The notes under the pieces are model-generated. The model searched no databases. It was not told where the DNA came from and saw nothing but the letters and a program-made list of their open reading frames with translations. A stretch of 47,303 bases of DNA from Candidatus Neomarinimicrobiota bacterium (GTDB lineage Bacteria > Fidelibacterota > UBA8477 > JABMPR01), in the NCBI GenBank assembly GCA_016784545.1, contig JADHUM010000029.1:1-47303 (forward strand), read 5' to 3'. The number at the start of each line of letters is the position of its first letter. Position 1 is the first letter of the stretch. Made by a program: the position numbers and the translations under genes. Below are positions 1 through 8,600 of the stretch, one piece after another.

Positions 1-2
1 TT

Positions 3-119
3 GGATATTATGCCTTAGGTGATGGTATTTCGGCCATTCTGACCAGAAATCCTGGACAAATCAACCCGATTTACACCAAGAAACACCGATATCGACAACT
101 TGACCTAAATTTTAACTGA
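3..119 (+). CDS. C-terminal end of an unidentified protein (5' truncated)
   Basis: An open frame enters from the left edge and stops with TGA at 117-119, giving 38 residues that begin GYYALGDG and end RYRQLDLNFN. The tail alternates polar and hydrophobic residues, as a final outer-membrane strand might, but it is too short to assign. It lies 67 bp before the oxidoreductase on the same strand and could be the previous gene of the lipid A cluster. It does not resemble the end of LpxA as I know it. Confidence 0.4.
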   Translation, partial: GYYALGDGISAILTRNPGQINPIYTKKHRYRQLDLNFN

Positions 120-186
120 TATAACGGGGGAACTTCAATTTGGGATTAGGCTTTCACCGCTATGGTTTTTCCTTAATTTTCACGCT

Positions 187-1167
187 ATGGCAAATACACA
201 AAAACTCAAAGCCGGTTTAATCGGTGCGGGCCATATCGGCCGCTTTCACACGAGACATCTCAGCCAACATGATGACTGGGACTGTCAGGGTATTTTTGAC
301 ACGGATGCAGACCGAGCTGCTTTAGTCGGCTCAGAATTTGGGGTTCCTGTAATTGGTGATCATCTCGAGCTGATTGATGCTTGTGATGCTCTCTTTATCA
401 CCTGTCCAACCAAATTTCACTTTTCCTATGCTAAATCAGCTCTGGAGGCTGGGAAACATGTTTTTATTGAAAAACCAATTTCTGCCACGCTTGAAGAGGC
501 TGAGGAATTGGTTACTCTGGCTGAAAAACTGGGCCTGAATATTCAAGTTGGACATGTCGAACGTTTTAATCCAGCCCTGGCGGCTTTGGATGACGTGATT
601 CTGGAACCACGCTTCATTGAGGCTCACCGACTGGTGAGTTTTGTCCCCCGGGGAATTGATAATCCTGTGGTTCATGAGAACATGATTCATGATATTGATA
701 TCATTCTGTCACTGGTAAAAAGTCCCGTCACTGATATTCAGGCTAATGGCCTGGCCGTTATTTCTAAGTTGGCCGATATAGCCAATGCGCGGCTCACTTT
801 TGAGAATGGATGTGTGGCCAATGTCACCGCCAGTCGGATTTCCCTGAACCCCATGCGTAAAATGCGGATCTTCCAGCCTGAGCACTATATCACCATTGAC
901 TTCCAGAAGGGCTCCACAGAGATGTACGCATTGAAGAACCAGGGGTCAGATCTATCTGGAGATCGTGTGATCCCCATGGAGGGTTCTGATAAAGTTATCG
1001 TGTACACCAATCAGGAGCTACCCCAGCTGGACGCCATGTATGCTGAGCAGGCTGCTTTCGCCAGGTCCATCAGACTTCAGCAAACACCTGTCGTCAGTGG
1101 CCGTGATGGTATGGAAGCCCTGCGAATCGCCGATTTAATTAACGAACAACTCTTGGTTCAAGTATAG
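187..1167 (+). CDS. Gfo/Idh/MocA family NAD(P)-dependent oxidoreductase, GnnA-like by context
   Basis: The 326-residue protein has an N-terminal Rossmann fold with GAGHIG at residues 13-18, the family EKP motif at 95-97 and a HDID segment near 168-171, so it is a complete Gfo/Idh/MocA oxidoreductase. The next gene is lpxB. In Acidithiobacillus and Leptospira-type lipid A pathways, a member of this family (GnnA) oxidises UDP-GlcNAc at C3 so that the aminotransferase GnnB can make UDP-GlcNAc3N, and gnnA lies among the lpx genes. That role is an inference from position; no gnnB is visible here, though it could lie upstream. The TAG stop at 1165-1167 overlaps the likely start of lpxB. No strong ribosome binding site is seen upstream; ATG at 187 is the first start that gives the complete Rossmann strand. 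Confidence 0.85.
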   Translation: MANTQKLKAGLIGAGHIGRFHTRHLSQHDDWDCQGIFDTDADRAALVGSEFGVPVIGDHLELIDACDALFITCPTKFHFSYAKSALEAGKHVFIEKPISATLEEAEELVTLAEKLGLNIQVGHVERFNPALAALDDVILEPRFIEAHRLVSFVPRGIDNPVVHENMIHDIDIILSLVKSPVTDIQANGLAVISKLADIANARLTFENGCVANVTASRISLNPMRKMRIFQPEHYITIDFQKGSTEMYALKNQGSDLSGDRVIPMEGSDKVIVYTNQELPQLDAMYAEQAAFARSIRLQQTPVVSGRDGMEALRIADLINEQLLVQV

Positions 1168-2300
1168 CACTCCAGGCCAAAAACTTTCTCCTTGTCGCTG
1201 GAGAGATCTCCGGTGACCATCACGCAGCGCCGCTTATGGCTGCCCTGAAATCCCAGAATCCGGACCACATCTTTTGGGGGCTGGGTGGTGATTTAATGGA
1301 AACTGAAGGCCTTGAACCCCTGTATCATGCGAAAGATTTATCAGTCACCGGTTTTATTGAGGTATTAAAACATCTCTCTTTTTTTAAGCAGGTAATGGCA
1401 GATGTGTTGACTCAGTGCAATATCCGGAAACCTGATGCAGCCATTTTATTGGACTATCCCGGTTTCAACATCCGGCTGGGGATGAAACTAAAAGCCCTTG
1501 GTATTCCTGTCTACTACTACATTTCTCCCCAGGTCTGGGCCTGGAAAAAAGGTCGCGTCAAGACCATGCGCAAATTCATCAGGCGTATCTTTGTTATTTT
1601 TCCTTTTGAAGAGGATTTCTATAAGGAGCAGGGAATCCCTGTCACTTTTGCTGGTCACCCCGTGGTTGAAAGAGATTTTAATCTACCTGAGCGATCACAT
1701 TTTTTTAAATCACATGGCCTTGATGAGAGCAAGCCGTTAATCGCCCTCCTCCCTGGCAGCCGGCGTAACGAGATGGAAAAACATGTCAAGCCCCTTCTGG
1801 ATACTATTAAACTACTCATTAGTCAAGATGGCGAGCTCCAGTTTACCCTTGCCGGACTATCCTCGCTTTCCCAATCCTACTATGAGCCATTTTCACAAAT
1901 AGAGCATGTTAAAATCATCAATGATGATCCCTATCCCATGATGGCCCATGCTGATGTGGCTATTGTTGCTTCTGGAACTGCGACACTGGAAACGGCTTAT
2001 CTGGGAACCCCCCTGGTGGTTATTTATAAAATGGCTCCTGTTTCTTACCTCATTGGAAAGCTCCTCATAGACATTGAACACATCGCCATGCCCAACCTGA
2101 TCCTCGGTGATAGAGCTGTCCCTGAATTGATCCAAAATCAAGCCAGTGGACAAATTATCGCCGCTGAGGTCATGCAGTTGATTTCAGATGCTTCAGTCAG
2201 AGAGACCATGTTGACCAAGCTGGGCAAGCTCAAAGAATTGTTGGGTCAACCAGGTTGTGCAAAGATCATTGCTGCATCTATTGAAAAGGATTTGGAATAA
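1164..2300 (+). CDS. lpxB: Lipid-A-disaccharide synthase LpxB, probable ATA start
   Basis: LpxB is a GT19 glycosyltransferase that joins UDP-diacylglucosamine and lipid X to form the lipid A disaccharide at the inner membrane. The family N-terminus KNFLLVAGEISGDHH is encoded at 1179-1223, upstream of the first in-frame ATG (1236). The frame is open back to a stop at 1140-1142 and contains no ATG, GTG or TTG before 1236. The best start is ATA at 1164-1166, which overlaps the previous gene's TAG as ATAG, analogous to a coupled ATGA junction. It gives 378 residues, normal for LpxB; the ATG at 1236 would remove the GEISGD segment. Also visible are QVWAWKKGR, LPGSRRNE and the SGTATLE donor-binding region. 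The DUF374 gene follows 3 bp later. Family identity is secure; the start codon is unusual and not proven. Confidence 0.93.
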   Translation: MALQAKNFLLVAGEISGDHHAAPLMAALKSQNPDHIFWGLGGDLMETEGLEPLYHAKDLSVTGFIEVLKHLSFFKQVMADVLTQCNIRKPDAAILLDYPGFNIRLGMKLKALGIPVYYYISPQVWAWKKGRVKTMRKFIRRIFVIFPFEEDFYKEQGIPVTFAGHPVVERDFNLPERSHFFKSHGLDESKPLIALLPGSRRNEMEKHVKPLLDTIKLLISQDGELQFTLAGLSSLSQSYYEPFSQIEHVKIINDDPYPMMAHADVAIVASGTATLETAYLGTPLVVIYKMAPVSYLIGKLLIDIEHIAMPNLILGDRAVPELIQNQASGQIIAAEVMQLISDASVRETMLTKLGKLKELLGQPGCAKIIAASIEKDLE

Positions 2301-2303
2301 GGC

Positions 2304-2969
2304 ATGGGCCTCGATCGAAAAACACAGGTTTGCATCTCGCGGATTGCCCGACGGATCGGTGGGAATATCGTAATTCTCATTGGTAAAACCCTGAGACTGG
2401 AAGTCCGGGGTTGGACCCGAATTCAACACCTTGCAAAGAAGGGGTCTCCCCTGGTGTTTCAATTCTGGCATGGCGACATGTTTATCGCCTGGTATTTAAC
2501 TGCGCCTCTGAAGCCTGCGGCAATCGTCAGCCAGGCTGGTGATGGTGATATCGCCAGTGCCGTTCTGGAGGGATTAAACTATGTTACTTTTAGGGGATCA
2601 AGCACAAGGGGTGGGCGAAGAGCTTATCAGGGAATGCTTAGATATTTACGCAAACAGGATATAAAAATTTCTGCCTTTGCATCAGATGGTCCACGAGGAC
2701 CTCGCCGGGAAATGAAACCAGGAACTTTTGTGGCGGCCCAGCATCTGGATGGATACATCATTCCAACTGCCACGATTTCCAAGTGGGCACTTCGGGCCAA
2801 AGGCTGGGACAAATTTGCCATCCCGCTTCCCTTTTCAAAAGCTATTGCCAGTTTTGGTGAACCCATTAAAGTGAATCCAAAACTTCGTGGAAGGGATCTG
2901 GATGAGGCCCTCAGGGCTGCCAGCCAGCTATGTAAAAAGCACCAGGATGAACTGGATAATTATTATTAA
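2304..2969 (+). CDS. DUF374 lysophospholipid acyltransferase-family protein, LpxJ-like
   Basis: This 221-residue protein shows DUF374 hallmarks: FQFWHGDMF near residues 51-59, the FRGSSTRGG stretch and ASDGPRGPRR near 127-136. The H-G-D element corresponds to the HX4D-type catalytic motif of the acyltransferase superfamily in modified form. Members of this family in Helicobacter and Campylobacter (LpxJ) add a secondary acyl chain to lipid A before Kdo is attached. Placement between lpxB and lpxK, with gaps of 3 and 9 bp, makes a lipid A late-acyltransferase role likely here. The alternative is a phospholipid or lysophospholipid acyltransferase. The family is clear from sequence; the substrate is inferred from the neighbours. 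Confidence 0.85.
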   Translation: MGLDRKTQVCISRIARRIGGNIVILIGKTLRLEVRGWTRIQHLAKKGSPLVFQFWHGDMFIAWYLTAPLKPAAIVSQAGDGDIASAVLEGLNYVTFRGSSTRGGRRAYQGMLRYLRKQDIKISAFASDGPRGPRREMKPGTFVAAQHLDGYIIPTATISKWALRAKGWDKFAIPLPFSKAIASFGEPIKVNPKLRGRDLDEALRAASQLCKKHQDELDNYY

Positions 2970-2978
2970 TTGGTCCTG

Positions 2979-3971
2979 ATGAGTCTCTCACATTATCTAT
3001 ATACCGCCCCCTGGTTTTTGCCTGTCCGAATTGTGCTGTCGATTAAATATGGCTTCCTTATTTGGCTTCGAAATCGGGCTTACGATTTTGGTGTTTTTAA
3101 AACTCTCTCTGTTAAAACTCCCATCATTTCAGTGGGCAACATTTCTACAGGAGGCAGTGGAAAAACCATCCTGGTTCAAGCGCTGGTTCAGTACTTTTTG
3201 GGCATCCAAAAAAAGCCTGCTGTTTTATCCCGGGGCTATGGAAGGTCGTCAAAAGGTCTTGAGGTTGTGGCGGATGAAAATGGTCTCAAGGCGACCTTAA
3301 CTGACTCAGGAGATGAGCCCTTTTTGATTGCTGAAAATTTTACTGGAGTTCCCGTTGTTGTCTCTGAAAACCGAGTCAAGGGAGCTCAATATATTGAAAA
3401 TAATTTTGACCCGGATGTCATTATTCTGGATGATGGATTTCAACATCGTCGACTCCACCGTGACCTGGATATTTTGATTGTTGATTTTCAATCTTCTCCA
3501 AAACCCCGCCTATTGCCATGGGGTAATTTGAGAGAAGGAATCCAAAATACTTCCCGTGCAGACCTGGTGGTTTTCAGTAAAAATGGCCACCAAAAAGCCC
3601 GCGAAAATAACCTTGTTTTTGACATGGATAATTGGGTCCATGACCACCAGAAAAAACGGATCGACCTTTTCCAGTTAAAAGGCAATTATGGGCTCTTCGC
3701 TGGCCTGGGTAATCCAGATCATTTTTTTAAGCTGGTGGAAGCGTGTCACCAACCCGCAGGTGTTAAAATCTCGTTCCCTGACCATGCCAGTTACTCCACA
3801 TTACAGCTCGCTGAAATCAAGGATAATTCCTGTGATTACTGGATCACTACCCAGAAAGATTTTATAAAGCTCAAGCCTGCTTTTTGTAAGGAGCACAGGA
3901 TTTATTTTATTGGGGTTAAAACAACACTTCCCGCTCCTCTTGCAGCTCACTTAAAGCAACACTTTAACTGA
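2979..3971 (+). CDS. lpxK: Tetraacyldisaccharide 4'-kinase LpxK
   Basis: LpxK phosphorylates the 4' position of the lipid A disaccharide precursor on the cytoplasmic face of the inner membrane. With the ATG at 2979 the protein has 330 residues, a normal length. The N-terminus is hydrophobic (residues 4-30). The Walker A sequence GGSGKT is at 58-63 inside the LpxK-typical VGNISTGGSGKT, and the conserved DDGFQHRRLHRD follows the second lobe hinge. A TTG at 2970 would add three residues (MVL); I prefer the ATG because LpxK proteins usually start just before the hydrophobic segment. It is the last gene of the lipid A cluster and is followed by an AT-rich gap. Confidence 0.95.
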   Translation: MSLSHYLYTAPWFLPVRIVLSIKYGFLIWLRNRAYDFGVFKTLSVKTPIISVGNISTGGSGKTILVQALVQYFLGIQKKPAVLSRGYGRSSKGLEVVADENGLKATLTDSGDEPFLIAENFTGVPVVVSENRVKGAQYIENNFDPDVIILDDGFQHRRLHRDLDILIVDFQSSPKPRLLPWGNLREGIQNTSRADLVVFSKNGHQKARENNLVFDMDNWVHDHQKKRIDLFQLKGNYGLFAGLGNPDHFFKLVEACHQPAGVKISFPDHASYSTLQLAEIKDNSCDYWITTQKDFIKLKPAFCKEHRIYFIGVKTTLPAPLAAHLKQHFN

Positions 3972-4001
3972 AATACACCTCATTCATGGTGACGTTTAGA
4001 C

Positions 4002-4057
4002 TAAGATATATGCATGTTAGACCTCATAAATACCTCCATATTGATTCATATATCTTA
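4002..4057. repeat. Imperfectly spaced inverted repeat in the lpxK-trpF gap
   Basis: Two perfect 10-bp arms, TAAGATATAT at 4002-4011 and ATATATCTTA at 4048-4057, are separated by 36 bp in the AT-rich gap between lpxK and the TrpF-like gene. There is no GC stem plus T-run, so it is not a standard terminator. It could be a regulator site or a chance product of AT-rich sequence. Confidence 0.35.
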
Positions 4058-4120
4058 ATTACATGCCATTTTTATGGATTTTGCAAAAATTCAACCGTTT
4101 TTCTTAAACATGCGATATAG

Positions 4121-4777
4121 ATGAAAAAAGCCCTGGTAAAAGTTTGTTGTATAAACTCTTTAACTGAAGCAAAACTGGCGCTGGCAGCAGGTGCCGACCT
4201 GCTTGGGCTGGTCTCTGAAATGCCCAGTGGTCCAGGTGTTATTCCTCTTGATAGAATTGCTGAAATTGTCCGTGCGCTTCCCCCTGTAACCAGGACGGTT
4301 CTCCTCACCAGCAAACTCAACTGCGGAGATATTTCTGACCAGTTTAATGCGGTCAAAACCTGGGGCATTCAGATCGTCGACAAGCTACCGATAATTGAGC
4401 TAAAAAAGCTGCGGAAATTACTCCCGAAAACGCGTCTGCTTCAGGTTGTACACGTGCAGGATAAATCGTCTGTTTCCGAGGCCTTGAGCTATACGAAATT
4501 TGTCGACTTCATTCTCTTGGATTCAGGAAAACCCAGGGCAAAACTGAGAACACTTGGCGGGACGGGAGAGACTCATGACTGGAACATCAGTCGAGAGATT
4601 TGCCAGCAGAGCACCCTTCCAGTTTTACTTGCTGGTGGATTAAATCCCGATAATATTATTGATGCTAAAAAGGCAGTTCTTCCCTCTGGTTTTGATCTCT
4701 GCAGTGGTGTGCGTACTGATGGAAAATTAGACCCAGAGAAACTAAAAAAATTTATGGGACTCGTTCATCACCGCTAA
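4121..4777 (+). CDS. trpF: Phosphoribosylanthranilate isomerase-family (TrpF) protein, stand-alone
   Basis: The 218-residue single TIM barrel keeps the order of TrpF motifs: the N-terminal KVCCI (usually KxCGI) with the catalytic cysteine, ILLDS, GGTGETHDW, LLAGGLNPDNI and SGVRTDGKLD near the phosphate-binding end. TrpF isomerises N-(5'-phosphoribosyl)anthranilate in tryptophan synthesis. This copy belongs to a divergent type: VSEMPSGPGVI replaces the usual loop, and the IQLHG strand is changed to IQIVDK. No other trp gene is nearby. It may be a dispersed biosynthetic isomerase or a relative with a changed substrate. No clear Shine-Dalgarno precedes the ATG. The MmcQ/YjbR gene starts 10 bp downstream, suggesting co-transcription. 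Confidence 0.75.
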   Translation: MKKALVKVCCINSLTEAKLALAAGADLLGLVSEMPSGPGVIPLDRIAEIVRALPPVTRTVLLTSKLNCGDISDQFNAVKTWGIQIVDKLPIIELKKLRKLLPKTRLLQVVHVQDKSSVSEALSYTKFVDFILLDSGKPRAKLRTLGGTGETHDWNISREICQQSTLPVLLAGGLNPDNIIDAKKAVLPSGFDLCSGVRTDGKLDPEKLKKFMGLVHHR

Positions 4778-4787
4778 GGATAACAAA

Positions 4788-5144
4788 ATGAAATATGCTG
4801 AACTTGAAGCGATTCTGCTCGGGTTCAATGACACATCATTAAGCTTCCCTTTTGATGACAAAACGGCTGTTTTTAAAGTGGCAAAAAAGATGTTCGCCCT
4901 GGTTGGTCTGGAGTGGAACCCCCTTGGAATAAATCTTAAATGTGATCCTGATGATGCCCATATTTTAAGGTCTCACTTCGATGCTATTATCCCCGGCTAT
5001 CACATGAATAAAGACCACTGGAATACGGTTATTCTCGATGGCAGTCTTGACGCTGATCTCGTGAAAAAACTTATTGAAGATTCTTATGTCTTGGTGGTGA
5101 AAAGCATGAGTAAAAAAGAGCAGAACCGTCTGGGAGTCATTTAG
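4788..5144 (+). CDS. MmcQ/YjbR family protein
   Basis: The 118 residues match the compact MmcQ/YjbR fold: an N-terminal helix, then FPFDDKTAVFKVAKKMFAL, a middle strand with GINLKCDP, and the signature MNKDHWNTVILDGSL near residues 69-83. Members are often labelled DNA-binding from their CyaY-like fold, but a cellular function is not established. AAGGATAAC sits just before the ATG. The gene follows the TrpF-like gene by 10 bp and is probably in the same transcript. A second, more divergent YjbR-like protein lies at 37486-37827. Confidence 0.85.
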   Translation: MKYAELEAILLGFNDTSLSFPFDDKTAVFKVAKKMFALVGLEWNPLGINLKCDPDDAHILRSHFDAIIPGYHMNKDHWNTVILDGSLDADLVKKLIEDSYVLVVKSMSKKEQNRLGVI

Positions 5145-5464
5145 TTTTCGTGTGGGTTTTTTAAAGCCTATGCTCTACTTTTTTATTGCTTGATTTTCCT
5201 TCCACCCATCGGTCCCTTCATTGATTTCTCCAGAATAGATTCTCCTGCTTTTTGCCCCTGGCGCCTCAAGAATCACCATTCTTCAATTGCTTGCCTTTGT
5301 CATTTACTGTCTCCATAATATTACATTCCCCAAAAACTCGTCAGATATACTTAACACACTGCTTTAGTTATGGCTAGGATAATCCAGGCTTATCGCCCAC
5401 ATTATTAAACACTTAAGGGATGTGTTTTCTACTGGCACGACCTTTGACATATATAAAGGAACCT
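5145..5464. other. Non-coding gap upstream of the giant secreted protein
   Basis: No gene, tRNA or convincing terminator is visible in these 320 bp. A short inverted repeat AAGAAT-N4-ATTCTT lies at 5268-5283. TTGACA occurs at 5444-5449, but a well-spaced -10 box would fall inside the short ORF that starts at 5465, so I do not call a promoter. AAGGA at 5456-5460 serves that ORF. Confidence 0.5.
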
Positions 5465-5596
5465 ATGGAAAGAATATTTAACAAAACTGTTTTTGTTTTT
5501 CGCCCTGTCGCGCCAAGCTATACACATGACGCGGTTCACTTGTTACACGACAGTTCTCATCAAAAATACATTCTCAGTAACGAAACTGGATCCTGA
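5465..5596 (+). CDS. 43-residue ORF immediately upstream of the giant protein
   Basis: ATG at 5465 opens a 43-codon frame ending with TGA at 5594-5596, only 5 bp before the giant gene's ATG. AAGGA lies 4 bp before the start, a good ribosome binding site, whereas the giant gene has no obvious one of its own. The product (begins MERIFNKTVF, ends LSNETGS) has no signal peptide, membrane span or family I recognise. It could be a leader whose translation is coupled to the large gene, or an incidental ORF. Confidence 0.35.
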   Translation: MERIFNKTVFVFRPVAPSYTHDAVHLLHDSSHQKYILSNETGS

Positions 5597-5601
5597 ATAA
5601 T

Positions 5602-8600
5602 ATGACTCCTACTCAAGCCATTCATTCAAAAAACGCTGCGCCCTCATTCAGCTCAGTGACCAACTTCACCAGTACCAGATCTTTTTACAGACTGTCTTTT
5701 CTGTTCCTGTTTGTCATGTTTGGAACCAGTACTGAAGCATCTGGACAGTGCGCGTCAACAGGTGATGCCACTGACGGTTATTTCACTGGAATTAGACAGG
5801 TCGTATTTAATACCCTGGATAATTCAACAATACTTGAAGACAATGATTATTCAGATTTCACAGCCATGTCAACCACGGTCTCCAGAGACTTCACCTATGA
5901 CCTGAGCGTTTATGTAAATACCGATGGAAACTATACCGTTAACACCATGGCATGGATTGATTGGAACCAGGATCTGGATTTTGCCGATGCTGGCGAGGCC
6001 TACACTCTGGGTACAGCAACTAATGTTGTAAGTGGTCTCACGGGAGCATCTCCCTATTCTATAACCATACCTGCAGGAGCAACTCTGGGTACTACCACTA
6101 TGCGTGTTTCTACCAAGTGGAATGCCTACCCTGGAAGCTGTGACAACGGCTTTGATGGTGAAGTTGAGGATTACAGTGTAACCGTCGTTTTAGCTCCAGA
6201 AATAAACATCAAGGGGAATGCTGTTGATATAGCCGATGGCGATACAAGTCCCTCCGTTTCAGATGATACTGATTTCGGTACTGTTTACAATGTCTCTGGC
6301 TCTAGCTCCCATACTTTTACCATCTATAATAATGGTGGTGGTGATTTACTCCTGAGCGGAGCTCCCCTGGTTAACATAACCGGAACCCATGCCAGTGATT
6401 TTACAGTGACGTCCCAGCCGGGGAATACCATTGCAGGCAGTGGTGGGAACGAGAGCTTTATTGTTTCATTCGATCCCGGCGATCTTGGTCTTCGCAGCGC
6501 CACCGTCTCAATTGCCAACAATGATCTGAATGAAAATCCATATACTTTCAATATTCAGGGCACGGGTTCCGGTCCTCCTGAAATGGATATCTCAGGGAAG
6601 GGCATATCCATTTTTGATGGGGATACCTCTCCCAGCGTCACAGACAATACGTATTTCGGTACCGCTGATATTGTCACTGGTTTGGTAAATCATACTTTTA
6701 CTATTTCTAACAGCGGAAGCAGTGCTCTTTCATTAAGTGGTTCTCCAGCTGTGGTTGTTTCAGGTTCCCATGCTGCGGATTTCTCGGTAACAACCCAACC
6801 AACAGCAAGCATCAATTCTGGTGGGGGAACCTCTTTCTTTGTGGTCCGCTTTGACCCCAGCGCTTCAGGTAGCAGGACGGCATCCATTTCCATCTCAAAT
6901 AATGATCCTGATGAAAACCCCTACACTTTCGATATTCAGGGGACTGGTTCTGCAACTCCGGAGATGGATATCACAGGGAATGGCGCTTCCATTCCCGATG
7001 GAAGTACAACACCAGCCCCAACCAATGACACAGAATTTGGCAATACGGATATAAACTACGGGTCAGGCATTCATACTTTTTCAATCAACAATTCAGGATC
7101 TGGGAATTTAACCCTGAGCGGTTCCCCTCGAGTGACTGTCTTTGGCACCCACGCCTCCGACTTTACGGTTAGCCAGCAACCCGCCTCAGCCACAGTTACG
7201 GCACAAGGTGGAACTCAAACTTTTGAAATCACTTTCAACCCTCCGGCGACAGGATTGCGTCAGGCAACAGTTTCTATTACGAATGATGACGCCGATGAAA
7301 ACCCCTACACCTTCAATATTCAGGGCACAGGAACCATTAATCCCGAAATTGATATACAGGCTACTGGAACATCTATTGCAAGTGGAGATCTAACGCCCTC
7401 CCTTAATGACTCTACTGATTTTGGAGCCTCTGTGGTTGGTGGAAGTTCACATATAATCACCTATACTATTTACAATACAGGCCCTGCCACATTAAATCTC
7501 ACTGGTGCCTGGCCATTGGTAGCCATTAGCGGTGTGCATGCCGGAGACTTCAGTATTTATAGTGCTCCAGCCAGTACGGTTGCATCTGGAGCAAACACCA
7601 GCTTTCAGGTTGCCTTTGATCCACTGGCATCCGGGACGCGTTCAGCCACGCTAACGATTAGTAATAATGATCTGGATGAGGGTAGTTACTCCTTTGCCAT
7701 ACAGGGCACGGGGAACCTTGATGGCAGCATCGATTCAGAGATTGAGGTCCAGGGAAAGTTGACCTCTATTACCTCTGGCGACAATACGCCTTCCCCCACT
7801 GACGGCACCTATTTGGGTGAGGTTTCGGTTATAGGTGCATCCCGTAGCCAGACATTCATGATAAACAATTTAGGCACGGAGGACCTGGTTTTAGCAAGCA
7901 CTCCATTGGTTATTATTTCTGGTACTCACGCCTCTGACTTTTCAATAACCCTGCAACCCAGTACACCTGTAGCGCCTGCTGGAAGTGTTCCTTTTAATGT
8001 GTCTTTCAACCCTTCTGCTGCCGGCACAAGGACTGCAGTCATCAGCATTGAAAACAATGATAGTGATGAGAACCCCTACACCTTCACAGTAGAAGGCTTT
8101 GGTTTAACTTATCCAGAGATTGAAGTTCGAGGTAACGACAACAATATTTCAAACGGCGATGCCACTCCATCTCTCTCTGATAGCACTGACTTTGGTGATG
8201 TTCATCCCATATTGGTCACAGCATATGCAACCTACACAATATACAACACTGGTGACTCAACACTGGCTCTGACAGGCAATCCACGGGTAGAACTGAGTGG
8301 CGATGCCGCTGGAGAATATTCGGTTACGAGCATGCCATCAGCTTCCATTCCCGCTGGAGGGAGTTCTGATTTTACGGTACTGTTTGATCCCGCCCAAACA
8401 GGCGTCCGCAATGTGTCTGTTTCCATTGAGAACAATGATAGCAATGAGTCTCCTTACACCTTCTGGTTGACAGGATATGGCAAGGTGGAGGGAACACCCT
8501 TTCCATGTATTTCCCGGTTCTTCCATATCTGGGGCAATGATGGTGATATTGCCGCCATGGACGCCACAGTGAACCCCTATGTATATGATATTGCAAGTAC

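Noticed and set aside
4072-4368. 98-codon minus-strand ORF across the start of the TrpF-like gene
   Set aside because: It overlaps a better-supported gene and shows no protein family features.
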